Source: JAVBKA01 sp031546715 (GTDB lineage: Bacteria > Bacillota > Clostridia > Oscillospirales > UBA929). Taken from it: 14,367 nt of DNA. Position 1 is the first letter of the stretch, and the number at the start of each line of letters is the position of its first letter. Position numbers and translations under genes: made by a program. The stretch lies in assembly GCA_031546715.1 (NCBI GenBank), contig JAVBKA010000073.1, forward strand, positions 1 to 14,367. Reading direction: 5' to 3'. Positions 7,230-14,367 of the stretch are shown piece by piece. The notes beneath the pieces are model-generated. The model had not been told where the DNA came from. It worked only from the letters and a program-made list of their open reading frames with translations, and did not search any database.

Positions 7230-10200
7230 TGGCAGAGAAAATATTTAGCGAGGTTTTTACGCAAACCAAAGTTCCCGCAGGCAGAGATACCACTATAATC
7301 AAAAGCCTTAAAGTAAATAAATCCGAATCCCGCATTGACCTAGAATGCTTTGACCCAACAGGACGACTTCCTTCCCAGTGGGAAACCTTTGTAAGAAACG
7401 AGCTTTCCGCGGAGTACGACGTTAGAGCAGTAAATATTGTTTTAAAACGTGCTGAAATTGCCAAGCAAAGCTCAGAAAATCCAGTGTTATTCGGTAAACC
7501 CATCACCAAAAAGCCTATAAGCCTGACGGACATACTTTTTGAAGAAGGTACTGTTTGCTGTCAAGGTGAAATAATAGAAGTAACCTATAAGGAATTTAAG
7601 CCGCGAGGAAATTACGGAGAACAAGCGAAAGCAAAGGCTCGATTAACTTGCGACATAACTGACCATACCGGAGCAATCCGAATTTCTCTTACAGGCGAGG
7701 TTAAAACGCTTAACGATTTGCAAATAGCCTTGACTAAGACCAAAAACGCGTCTCAATGGCTTTTGGTCTCAGGTAAAATTTACCTGAATACTTATAATGA
7801 AATATCCGAATGGCTGTTAAGCCCGACCTCGATTTCAGTCATCCCTCACGAAACAAATCGCACCGATACCAGCGAGCATAAACGTGTTGAGCTGCATTTA
7901 CATACGCAAATGTCTAACAACGATGCAACCACAGATGTTCAAGAGGTTATTAAACGTGCCGCAAAGTGGGGACATAAAGCCATCGCCATTACAGACCACG
8001 GTGTTTGTCATAGCTTCCCCGAAGCCATGAAAGCGGCGTCAAAAACTGGCGTTAAGGTTATTTACGGCGTGGAGGGTTACACTCCCCCATCAGTTGACAG
8101 CAGGAATAACCACATCATTATCCTTGCCACAAATTTGGTAGGGCTGAAAAATCTTTACCAATTAGTGTCGTTGTCGCATTTGGATCACTGGAAACGCCGT
8201 CCTCGAATTCCCATTGACCTGCTGACCAAACATCGCGAAGGATTGATAATCGGCTCTGCATGTGAGGCGGGAGATTTATTTAAAGCTGTAATTGCAAATA
8301 AACCAAGAGAACAGCTTCTTGAGCTTGCTCGATTCTACGACTATTTGGAAATACAGCCTATCTGTAATAACGCCTTTTTGGTGAGAAATCAAGTAGCCGC
8401 CAACGAGGATACACTACGCGACTATAATAAAACCATCGTTAGCCTAGCCGATGAGTTGGATTTACCAGTGTGCGCTACCTGCGATGTACATTTTTTAGAC
8501 CCTGAAGATGAGATTTATCGTAAAGTACTGCAAAGCAAGCTTGGTTATGCTGATTTTGATAAGCCCTTACCCCTATTTTTTAGAACTACTGATGAAATGC
8601 TTGATGAGTTTTCATATTTAGGCAGTGAAAAGGCTTTTGAGGTCGTTGTAACAAATCCTAACGCAATTGCTGAACGCTGTGAAGCAATCAGCCCTATAAA
8701 GCCAGGCGAATTTTCTCCAAAAATCGAAGGCTCAGCGGAAGAGCTTCGGAGACTCTCTATGGAGCGCGCATATGAGATTTATGGCAACCCATTGCCTGAG
8801 ATACTTTCAGAACGCTTGGAAACTGAACTTAACTCGATTATAAATAAGGGCTACGATGTCATATATATTATCGCGCAAAAAATCGTTCAACGCAGTCTGG
8901 AATGCGGATATTACGTTGGTAGCCGTGGTTCTGTCGGTTCGTCGATTGTTGCATTTTTGTCAGGAATCACCGAAGTCAATGCTCTTCCGCCTCACTATTA
9001 TTGTAAAAATTCAAAATGTAAATATTGGGAGTTTCCTGATAAGGAAAGCGTTGGCGGCTCACAGTCTGGTGTAGACATGCCCGACAAAGCTTGTCCAAAA
9101 TGTGGCGAAAATCTGGCGAAAGACGGTTTTGACATCTCTTTTGCCACCTTTTTAGGTTTTTATGCCGACAAAAAACCAGATATTGATTTAAACTTTTCCG
9201 ATGAGTATCAGCCGCTGGCGCATCAGCATACAGTTGAAATTTTTGGAAAAAGCCATGTGTTTCGCGCTGGAACAATATTGACTATACAAGGCAATAATGC
9301 CAAGGTGCTAGCAAAAAAGTTCCTTGAAAAGCAAAACGAAGCAACAGATAATCCCGCTATGATAAACTATCTTGCTCAAGGCTGCGTCGGTGTTCGCGAC
9401 TCAACAGGTCAGCACCCAGGGGGCTTGATTGTCGTGCCCGAGGATTGCGAAATCAACGATTTTTGCCCTGTCCACTACCCTGCTAACGACACCTCAGCCA
9501 TGATAACTACACATTTTGATTATCACTCCATTGAAGAAAATTTACTTAAGCTTGACTTACTTGGTCACAGAGACCCAACCATGATTCGTATGCTTGAAGC
9601 ACTTACGGGCATCAAAAGTATGACAATTCCTCTGGACGACCCGGATACAATGAGCATTTTTCAGTCTTCAGAGGTTCTAGGCTTTGTAGGAGATTCAAAG
9701 CTCGGTGAAACTGGCGTTGTTGCCGTGCCTGAATTTGGTACAAAATTCGTTCGTCAAATGTTGCTAACAACTAAGCCTTCCAGCTTTGACGACTTACTGC
9801 GTATTTCTGGTTTGTCCCATGGTACAAACGTATGGAAAGGCAACCAAGAGGATTTAATCCTCAACAAAACTGCCACTTTCCGTCAAATAGTCTGCTCCCG
9901 TGACGACATAATGAATTATTTAATTAACAAAGGCATGGACAAAAAAACAAGCTTTACGATTATGGAAAGCGTTCGTAAGGGCAAAGGTCTTCGCCCCGAG
10001 TGGGAAGCAGATATGCGTGCCGCGAAAGTACCTGAATGGTATATAACCGCCTGCAAGAAAATAGAGTACATGTTCCCAAGAGCTCACGCAGTTGCGTATG
10101 TTATGATGGCATATAGAATTGCTTGGTATAAGGTACATAAGCCGCTGCAATTTTATTGTGCATACTTCTCAAAACGTGCTAAACAGTTTGATTATAACGA

Positions 10201-10597
10201 CATGACACAAGGCTTAGCGGCAGTAAAGAAGAAAGTTAAGTCCATAGAAAGCAAAAACGACGCCACTGACGCTGAATTGAACCAGCTAATTACACTAGAG
10301 GTCTGTTATGAGTTCTATTTAAGGGGCTTTAGCTTCGCTGCTTTGGACTTATATAAATCCGATGTTTCAGAGTTTAAGATTTTAAATGAAAACACTCTGC
10401 TTCCACCCTTCACCGCAATTGCAAATCTCGGTGAAAAAGCTGCGGCAAATATAGCCGCAGCCCGTGGAAACACTCAATTTATATCAATTGAGGAAGTTCA
10501 GCTCCTCTGTAAAATTAGCCAGAGCAATATCGACGCTATTAAGGCAACTGGTGCGTTAGCCGGTCTTCCAGATAGTACTCAAATCACTCTGTTTTAA
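7229..10597 (+). CDS. polC: PolC-type DNA polymerase III alpha subunit, lacking the DnaQ-like exonuclease domain
   Basis: Replicative DNA polymerase of the Gram-positive PolC type, 1122 residues against about 1440 for typical PolC. Domains in order: a short N-terminal domain (1-100), an OB fold (about 105-200), a PHP domain (about 218-425), the palm with catalytic D651 and D653 (PDIDLNFS) and a third candidate D776 (KLDLLGH), a four-cysteine zinc site (C592, C597, C622, C625), fingers and helix-hairpin-helix regions, and a C-terminal clamp-binding QITLF. The 3'-5' exonuclease domain that normally splits PHP is absent: GVEGYTPP (E282) runs within about 13 residues into NNHIIILATN (H295). All nine expected PHP metal ligands look present: H223, H225, D232, H257, E282, H295, C345, D419 and H421. 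The reading frame is intact and well conserved. It is the last gene of the operon, with ATG overlapping the ispG stop. Confidence 0.95.
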   Translation: MAEKIFSEVFTQTKVPAGRDTTIIKSLKVNKSESRIDLECFDPTGRLPSQWETFVRNELSAEYDVRAVNIVLKRAEIAKQSSENPVLFGKPITKKPISLTDILFEEGTVCCQGEIIEVTYKEFKPRGNYGEQAKAKARLTCDITDHTGAIRISLTGEVKTLNDLQIALTKTKNASQWLLVSGKIYLNTYNEISEWLLSPTSISVIPHETNRTDTSEHKRVELHLHTQMSNNDATTDVQEVIKRAAKWGHKAIAITDHGVCHSFPEAMKAASKTGVKVIYGVEGYTPPSVDSRNNHIIILATNLVGLKNLYQLVSLSHLDHWKRRPRIPIDLLTKHREGLIIGSACEAGDLFKAVIANKPREQLLELARFYDYLEIQPICNNAFLVRNQVAANEDTLRDYNKTIVSLADELDLPVCATCDVHFLDPEDEIYRKVLQSKLGYADFDKPLPLFFRTTDEMLDEFSYLGSEKAFEVVVTNPNAIAERCEAISPIKPGEFSPKIEGSAEELRRLSMERAYEIYGNPLPEILSERLETELNSIINKGYDVIYIIAQKIVQRSLECGYYVGSRGSVGSSIVAFLSGITEVNALPPHYYCKNSKCKYWEFPDKESVGGSQSGVDMPDKACPKCGENLAKDGFDISFATFLGFYADKKPDIDLNFSDEYQPLAHQHTVEIFGKSHVFRAGTILTIQGNNAKVLAKKFLEKQNEATDNPAMINYLAQGCVGVRDSTGQHPGGLIVVPEDCEINDFCPVHYPANDTSAMITTHFDYHSIEENLLKLDLLGHRDPTMIRMLEALTGIKSMTIPLDDPDTMSIFQSSEVLGFVGDSKLGETGVVAVPEFGTKFVRQMLLTTKPSSFDDLLRISGLSHGTNVWKGNQEDLILNKTATFRQIVCSRDDIMNYLINKGMDKKTSFTIMESVRKGKGLRPEWEADMRAAKVPEWYITACKKIEYMFPRAHAVAYVMMAYRIAWYKVHKPLQFYCAYFSKRAKQFDYNDMTQGLAAVKKKVKSIESKNDATDAELNQLITLEVCYEFYLRGFSFAALDLYKSDVSEFKILNENTLLPPFTAIANLGEKAAANIAAARGNTQFISIEEVQLLCKISQSNIDAIKATGALAGLPDSTQITLF

Positions 10598-10615
10598 GTT
10601 AAGATTATGCTTAAC
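10598..10615. terminator. Weak hairpin between the convergent polC and GtrII-like genes
   Basis: A 6-bp stem (GTTAAG / CTTAAC) with a 6-base loop lies directly after the polC stop, within the 29 bp between two convergent genes. It is AT-rich and has no clear T-run on either strand, so it is at best a weak terminator. No better one is visible here. Confidence 0.25.
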
Positions 10616-10626
10616 ATACCGAAGTT

Positions 10627-12183
10627 CTAGTCTGTAAACTTCACATAGCAAATATTATTAATAACTTTTACCGACCCTGGCAATGGGTACAGCGGCATAT
10701 TGTCTAGTTCGGACGTGTAAAACTTAGGCTTTTTTTCTGGTGAAGACGCGTCATGCAGCTTTTGCTTCACCCCTAAGTACCTATTTATAAACGCAATAAA
10801 CGAAAACTGCTTTGGAAGCTCTGATATTGCACCCGCAATTCCGTTAAGCTCGGTATCAGCAGACGGAATCGCCGAAAAGTTTGCATCAGGACGTCCATAA
10901 AAAGCGATTTCAATTTCCGTTGAGTACCCCGGCGTGCTTTCAATTCGTTCAAGCAATCTTGTAGCATAGGAATAACCTTGTTCGTATACGAAATGCAGGT
11001 TAAAGTACACCTTATTGGATACTATCGCGAATCCGTGAATACATATCGCCAAGCTGATGACAACACACCAACCTGAAATGTTCGTCACGGCTTTTATCGG
11101 CTTGTTCGTTATTGACAGCTGTGCAAGATTGTCAAAAATCGCTATACAGAAAACTATGAGCATTAGCAACCCGAAAACCATGAGTGTGTGCGGAAATTGC
11201 CCCGCATTCATTAGGAACACTAGATTTGACCCTATTGGCAATAAGGTTATAAATACTACAAGCATTATAATTCCAAAAACGTTTTGATAGAGTTTTTTTA
11301 CAACAGTTATCAAGGCTATGCTTGCAAGGGTAGCAATTGCAATAACCGTATATGAAACCTGCATAATTCCATTGTTGAAATTATAGAGATTTCTAAAGAA
11401 AAAACTAAACGCGTACTTATATGCATCTCCAATATAGATAGGCAGCATAGAAATATCAATTTTTCCCATGCTTGAAATGCCCATATAGTCTGTCAAAACT
11501 GGTGCAGTGACTTTCACCATAATAAAATATACAACAAGCCCTATTATCAGTGCAGAAAGAAAACGTATCGCTTTGTATAGAACACTTAGGCTGCGCAATT
11601 CCCCTCTTAAAATTTCCAAAATCAGCACTGCCAGCATGAGCGACGCAGAGACCGAAATATACGCCTGATAGATTCCCATGCATAATGCTATAGAAACGCC
11701 CCCAAGAATAAAGCCGTATTTGAACCTATTTGATAAATAGACTGCAAGGCACCCTAAAAGCAAGCTCATGAAATAGGGGTCTGAAGTGTTCATATATGTT
11801 AGCGTAGACGCAACAATTGGTGATGCACACATTATTGCTCCCACAAGTAGCGAGCTTAAAATATTCTTTAGCTTCAAAGTATGAACAACCAGACATGCGG
11901 ATATGGAAATATATAAGAACGATAAAATACCGCTAACCCAAGGCATACTGTAAGTGCTACTAACAGCGGCTGGAATATGAAGAAACCAGCGTCCGGACTT
12001 TTCGTAGTGCATACTTGAGAAAGTCTGCCATAAATCGTCACTATTCGGCAGCTTGTTAGTAAGCATGAACATGTGTATCAACGAGCCCAACAAAAATGTG
12101 CCGATGAAGGTGACTAAAAGATTCTTAGGTATTTTTTTGTAAATTGAAGCAATGGTCGTAACCGGCGACTCTAGCACTTCCAT
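10627..12183 (-). CDS. GtrII-like multi-pass membrane protein (glucosyl transferase GtrII family)
   Basis: A 518-residue protein with about ten hydrophobic spans across residues 20-400 and a C-terminal soluble part of about 110 residues. It resembles the GtrII family (Glucos_trans_II), whose members move glucosyl or related groups from a lipid carrier to surface polymers such as O-antigen. Seen: an early extracytoplasmic-type loop after the first span with a DD pair and GRWF (LPNSDDLWQTF, then EKSGRWFLHIP), the YMNTSDPYFMSLLLGCLAVYL segment, and the CMGIYQAYISVSASL motif typical of these proteins. The ATG at 12183 sits one base after a GGGGG ribosome-binding-like run; a GTG two codons in (12177) has better spacing and may be the true start. 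It is convergent with polC and not part of that operon. The acceptor is unknown; family membership rests on motif memory, not a search. Confidence 0.75.
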   Translation of the reverse strand: MEVLESPVTTIASIYKKIPKNLLVTFIGTFLLGSLIHMFMLTNKLPNSDDLWQTFSSMHYEKSGRWFLHIPAAVSSTYSMPWVSGILSFLYISISACLVVHTLKLKNILSSLLVGAIMCASPIVASTLTYMNTSDPYFMSLLLGCLAVYLSNRFKYGFILGGVSIALCMGIYQAYISVSASLMLAVLILEILRGELRSLSVLYKAIRFLSALIIGLVVYFIMVKVTAPVLTDYMGISSMGKIDISMLPIYIGDAYKYAFSFFFRNLYNFNNGIMQVSYTVIAIATLASIALITVVKKLYQNVFGIIMLVVFITLLPIGSNLVFLMNAGQFPHTLMVFGLLMLIVFCIAIFDNLAQLSITNKPIKAVTNISGWCVVISLAICIHGFAIVSNKVYFNLHFVYEQGYSYATRLLERIESTPGYSTEIEIAFYGRPDANFSAIPSADTELNGIAGAISELPKQFSFIAFINRYLGVKQKLHDASSPEKKPKFYTSELDNMPLYPLPGSVKVINNICYVKFTD

Positions 12184-12253
12184 ACCCCCATGTATTATGA
12201 TTTTGATATATCGAATTCGGGAAATCTATCGGATCTAGCATCATTATCTTCGT

Positions 12254-12262
12254 ATAGTATCA
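12254..12262 (-). promoter_or_regulatory. Candidate extended -10 for the GtrII-like gene
   Basis: On the minus strand TGATACTAT gives an extended -10 (TGn plus TACTAT) about 70 bp upstream of the GtrII-like start. No convincing -35 was seen. It lies in the 267-bp AT-rich divergent spacer, where a promoter is required. Confidence 0.3.
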
Positions 12263-12289
12263 ATTGTCTGTCTGTTATAAGCATAATTA

Positions 12290-12318
12290 TTATTCCCAGA
12301 TAGTAGTAGAACTATAAT
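12290..12318 (+). promoter_or_regulatory. Candidate promoter for the small YobA-like gene
   Basis: A perfect TATAAT at 12313-12318 has a weak TTATTC 17 bp upstream. It would leave an untranslated leader of about 125 bases before the TTG start at 12451. The AT-rich spacer offers many chance matches, so this is tentative. Confidence 0.3.
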
Positions 12319-12450
12319 AACATAATTGACGAATTATGCAATACTTATTTCGATTATGATACCATTAATCGAGAATTGAGATAACTGAAATTATTACGGG
12401 TGGGAACTTTTTGTAAAAAATTTCGTCATAGCAAATAAGAGGTGATTGTT

Positions 12451-12822
12451 TTGAAAAAGAAGGCTTTGTTAGGGCTACTAATGGTTACTGTGGCGACAGG
12501 AATACTTATTTGTGGGATATTTATTGGCAAATCCTTGCCACGCAGACCCGAAGTGTCATTCTATGCGAAGGTTTTAGAGAGCAGAAGTAACTCCTTGCTT
12601 GTAGAGGAAATACCAGAGAATGACGTTAACCATCGTGGTCAGATGTATGTCTCATTAGAAAATCCGAATGATAATAATGCCGTTATTGACGAAAATGGTC
12701 AGCCTATGTCATTGTCTGAGGTGCCCGTTGGAAGCTCTGTGCGGATAGTTTATGATGGTATTGTGTTAGAAAGTTATCCAGGGCAAATCCATGGTGCGTA
12801 TAAAATCTATATACTTGAGTAG
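12451..12822 (+). CDS. Small membrane-anchored protein, DUF3221/YobA-like
   Basis: A 123-residue protein starting at TTG 12451, chosen because AAGAGGTGA lies 6-7 bases upstream; a GTG at 12442 overlaps that site and is less likely. It has a KKK-led N-terminal hydrophobic segment (ALLGLLMVTVATGILICGIFIG) acting as a signal anchor. There is one cysteine (ILIC), but the residue before it does not fit a good lipobox. The outer part is a small beta-rich domain: YAKVLESRSNSLLVEE, VPVGSSVRIVYDG, and IVLESYPGQIHGAYKIYIL. That ending, with YDG then ESYPxQI, is typical of DUF3221-type Firmicute proteins with an OB-like fold. The function is unknown. It stands alone, divergent from the GtrII-like gene. 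Confidence 0.7.
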   Translation: MKKKALLGLLMVTVATGILICGIFIGKSLPRRPEVSFYAKVLESRSNSLLVEEIPENDVNHRGQMYVSLENPNDNNAVIDENGQPMSLSEVPVGSSVRIVYDGIVLESYPGQIHGAYKIYILE

Positions 12823-12915
12823 GTATTTCCCGTAGTTATTCGATTTATTTGCAATCTGATATACAGATCACGCAACTAAGGTCAACACAAGTCTGCATTA
12901 CGTGGAGGTAAAAGA

Positions 12916-13565
12916 ATGAAACGATATCTTGCATTGTGTCTGATACTTGCAATTTCCATTAACTTTTCGTCGCACACGAAACAATCTACTCCACCACAGC
13001 AGCCTAGCATCGCGCCTTTGCAGTTTTCATCCATAGAAGAGTTGTCAGTCTTCGCTTCCAACGCAAAGAAGGATATTAAATCAAAGATGACAGATGGTTT
13101 CGCGCAGAAATAACCCAATATAATATTAAACAACTTGACTTCATGTATATCCCAGTGCAAATTCCGTAGAATGCGAAATTAGTTGTCATCAAAACTTGAG
13201 TGAGTCAGATTTTCTGATGGTGACGAACTCTTAACGAATAGCGTTGAACAGCTTGGACTAAAACCGCTATTCTCTTCCGAGAAACTATATTTCTACAATA
13301 TTAGCTATCCGACTCAATCTGAGATTATTGTGTCAAAAAGTATTTATTGGGTGCAGGACGGTTACTGTTTTAATATGGATATTCCGATGTCAATTTACAA
13401 CGAAGGTTTTGATGGTTGTGAGATATTTAAGGCGAAGCAAGTGCCATTGGCGAAAATGAAATTATGAAATATGGCAATTATATATGGTGGTAACGTTTGT
13501 CTGAAGTGAGAGGGATATTGAAAAAATGCTCACCTTTAGCGTACTTTTCTTATGTGAAACTCTAA
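12916..13565 (+). pseudogene. Decayed gene for a small secreted protein
   Basis: A good ribosome binding site (GGAGG, 12904-12908) and an ATG start a signal-peptide-like N-terminus (KRYLALCLILAISINFSS) followed by a proline/glutamine-rich linker and IEELSVFASNAKK, ending at a TAA after 65 codons. Protein-like sequence then goes on in other frames: LDFMYIPVQIP near 13135, VEQLGLKPLFSSEKLYFYN to SIYWVQDGYCFNMDIPM in an open frame 13237-13467, and NEIMKYGNYIWW then LSEVRGILKKCS to a TAA at 13563-13565 after one internal stop. Joined, the pieces give about 215 residues, which resembles a single secreted protein broken by at least two frameshifts and several stops. The family is not firmly known; the pattern recalls uncharacterised lipoprotein-like proteins of clostridia, but no lipobox cysteine remains. 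Confidence 0.65.
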
Positions 13566-13650
13566 AATCTAGGGCTTTGATGAAAAATTTTTCTTGTTAG
13601 CTAGAGGATCACCAAATTACGCCACAAAAATTTCTCTGCGATTATCTTGT

Positions 13651-13725
13651 GGTCAGCATCTACCAGCCTTATCTATCCATCGCCAGTCAAGTATTGTCAG
13701 CGTTAATGGGCAATGGCTAACGTGT
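13651..13725 (-). pseudogene. Decayed 5S rRNA-like copy (array unit 0)
   Basis: It shares an exact 18-base block (CGCCAGTCAAGTATTGTC on the + strand) and interrupted similarity on both sides with the other units, but the terminal helix and helix V segments are mutated and the 5' end is lost. The neighbouring hairpin is reduced to CACAA / TTGTG. It keeps the CAATG-x-CTA-x-CGTGT block of the unusual 5' half, so that change predates the duplications. Confidence 0.7.
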
Positions 13726-13840
13726 CTGTAATTAGTACAAATAGATCCAAACCGTCAATTGTCTGTTACATTTTGGGAATCTTTCCTGAAATTCAGCACT
13801 TTAATTCGTTTTGCGCAATCGAAGGCTACTTCGCACACAA

Positions 13841-13870
13841 AAATGCCACAAACTTTCGTCTGTGGCGTTT
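13841..13870 (-). terminator. Rho-independent terminator of 5S-like unit 1
   Basis: Minus-strand hairpin with a GAAA tetraloop directly after the 5S-like sequence, ending in a short T-run. Compared with units 2 and 3, stem changes swap U-A and U-G pairs on the minus RNA and so keep pairing. One A-C mismatch is present near the base, making this the weakest of the three. Confidence 0.75.
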
Positions 13871-13873
13871 CTC

Positions 13874-13988
<115 letters not shown>

Positions 13989-14060
13989 TTAAATATATAT
14001 TTTGCCAAATCAAGGATTTGAGAAAAGATTAACGCATCTTCAATGGCTACAAGCGCACGC

Positions 14061-14090
14061 AAAAACGCCACAGACTTTCGTCTGCGGCGT
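14061..14090 (-). terminator. Rho-independent terminator of 5S-like unit 2
   Basis: An 11-bp stem (14065-14075 with 14080-14090) closes a GAAA tetraloop on the minus strand and runs into TTTTT. The one non-Watson-Crick position is a U-G wobble on the minus RNA but an A-C mismatch on the plus RNA, so the minus strand is the transcribed one. Confidence 0.88.
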
Positions 14091-14096
14091 TGTCTC

Positions 14097-14211
<115 letters not shown>

Positions 14212-14279
14212 TTCGATTTCTTTCCCAAATCAAGGAATCAAGAAAAGATTAACGCATCTTAATGGCTACAAGCGCACGC

Positions 14280-14309
14280 AAAAACGCCACAGACTTTCGT
14301 CTGCGGCGT
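14280..14309 (-). terminator. Rho-independent terminator of 5S-like unit 3
   Basis: Identical in sequence to the unit 2 terminator: an 11-bp stem with a GAAA loop and a TTTTT tail on the minus strand. Confidence 0.88.
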
Positions 14310-14315
14310 TGTCTC

Positions 14316-14367
<52 letters not shown>

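Noticed and set aside
8080..8115. PolC exonuclease loss as a frameshift or pseudogene
   Set aside because: The frame is open through 1122 codons, flanking PHP motifs are intact and the catalytic palm is conserved. The domain is absent, not broken. An assembly deletion remains a possible but less likely cause.
11057..11287. Plus-strand small open frame inside the GtrII-like gene
   Set aside because: Antisense shadow with no ribosome binding site and no recognisable motif.
12184..12441. A riboswitch or other structured leader in the divergent spacer
   Set aside because: The spacer is AT-rich with many short chance inverted repeats, but no extended stem, conserved motif or terminator/antiterminator pair could be made out.
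12882..13160. Minus-strand open frame over the decayed secreted-protein gene
   Set aside because: No ribosome binding site or recognisable protein features; the + strand shows a better start and a signal peptide.

Overview
The window looks like a chromosomal segment of a low-to-mid GC Firmicute, most likely a clostridial or Oscillospirales-type anaerobe. Three things support this: the conserved order pyrH-frr-uppS-cdsA-dxr-rseP-ispG-polC, a PolC-type replicative polymerase, and a sodium-pump decarboxylase beta subunit with a tiny OadG-like partner. No taxonomic search was possible, so the assignment rests on gene order and protein style.

Left part (1-825): the 3' end of a membrane beta subunit of a Na+-translocating decarboxylase, then a 48-residue OadG-like single-span protein, closed by a strong intrinsic terminator. 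Centre (about 913-10597): one long, tightly packed + strand operon with its own candidate promoter. It joins UMP kinase and ribosome recycling factor (nucleotide supply and translation) to undecaprenyl-PP synthase, CDP-diglyceride synthase and two MEP-pathway enzymes (Dxr and IspG, which feed UppS), then the RseP/RasP intramembrane protease and PolC. Spacing is 0-31 bp, with ATGA and TAATG overlaps. The PolC is unusual: it lacks the DnaQ-like 3'-5' exonuclease domain normally inserted in its PHP domain, yet the PHP domain keeps a full set of candidate metal ligands.

Right part (10627-14367): an accessory region. A GtrII-like multi-pass membrane protein lies tail-to-tail with polC. It is followed by a small anchored DUF3221/YobA-like protein and a decayed gene for a secreted protein. 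The last 750 bases hold a tandem array of about 220-bp units on the minus strand. Each unit contains a 5S rRNA-derived sequence (canonical 3' half, diverged 5' half that can refold) followed by its own rho-independent terminator. One further, more decayed copy lies at the left of the array, and the array runs off the right edge.

The main candidates for something unusual are the exonuclease-less PolC with an intact PHP metal site and the tandem array of refolded 5S-like RNA units.
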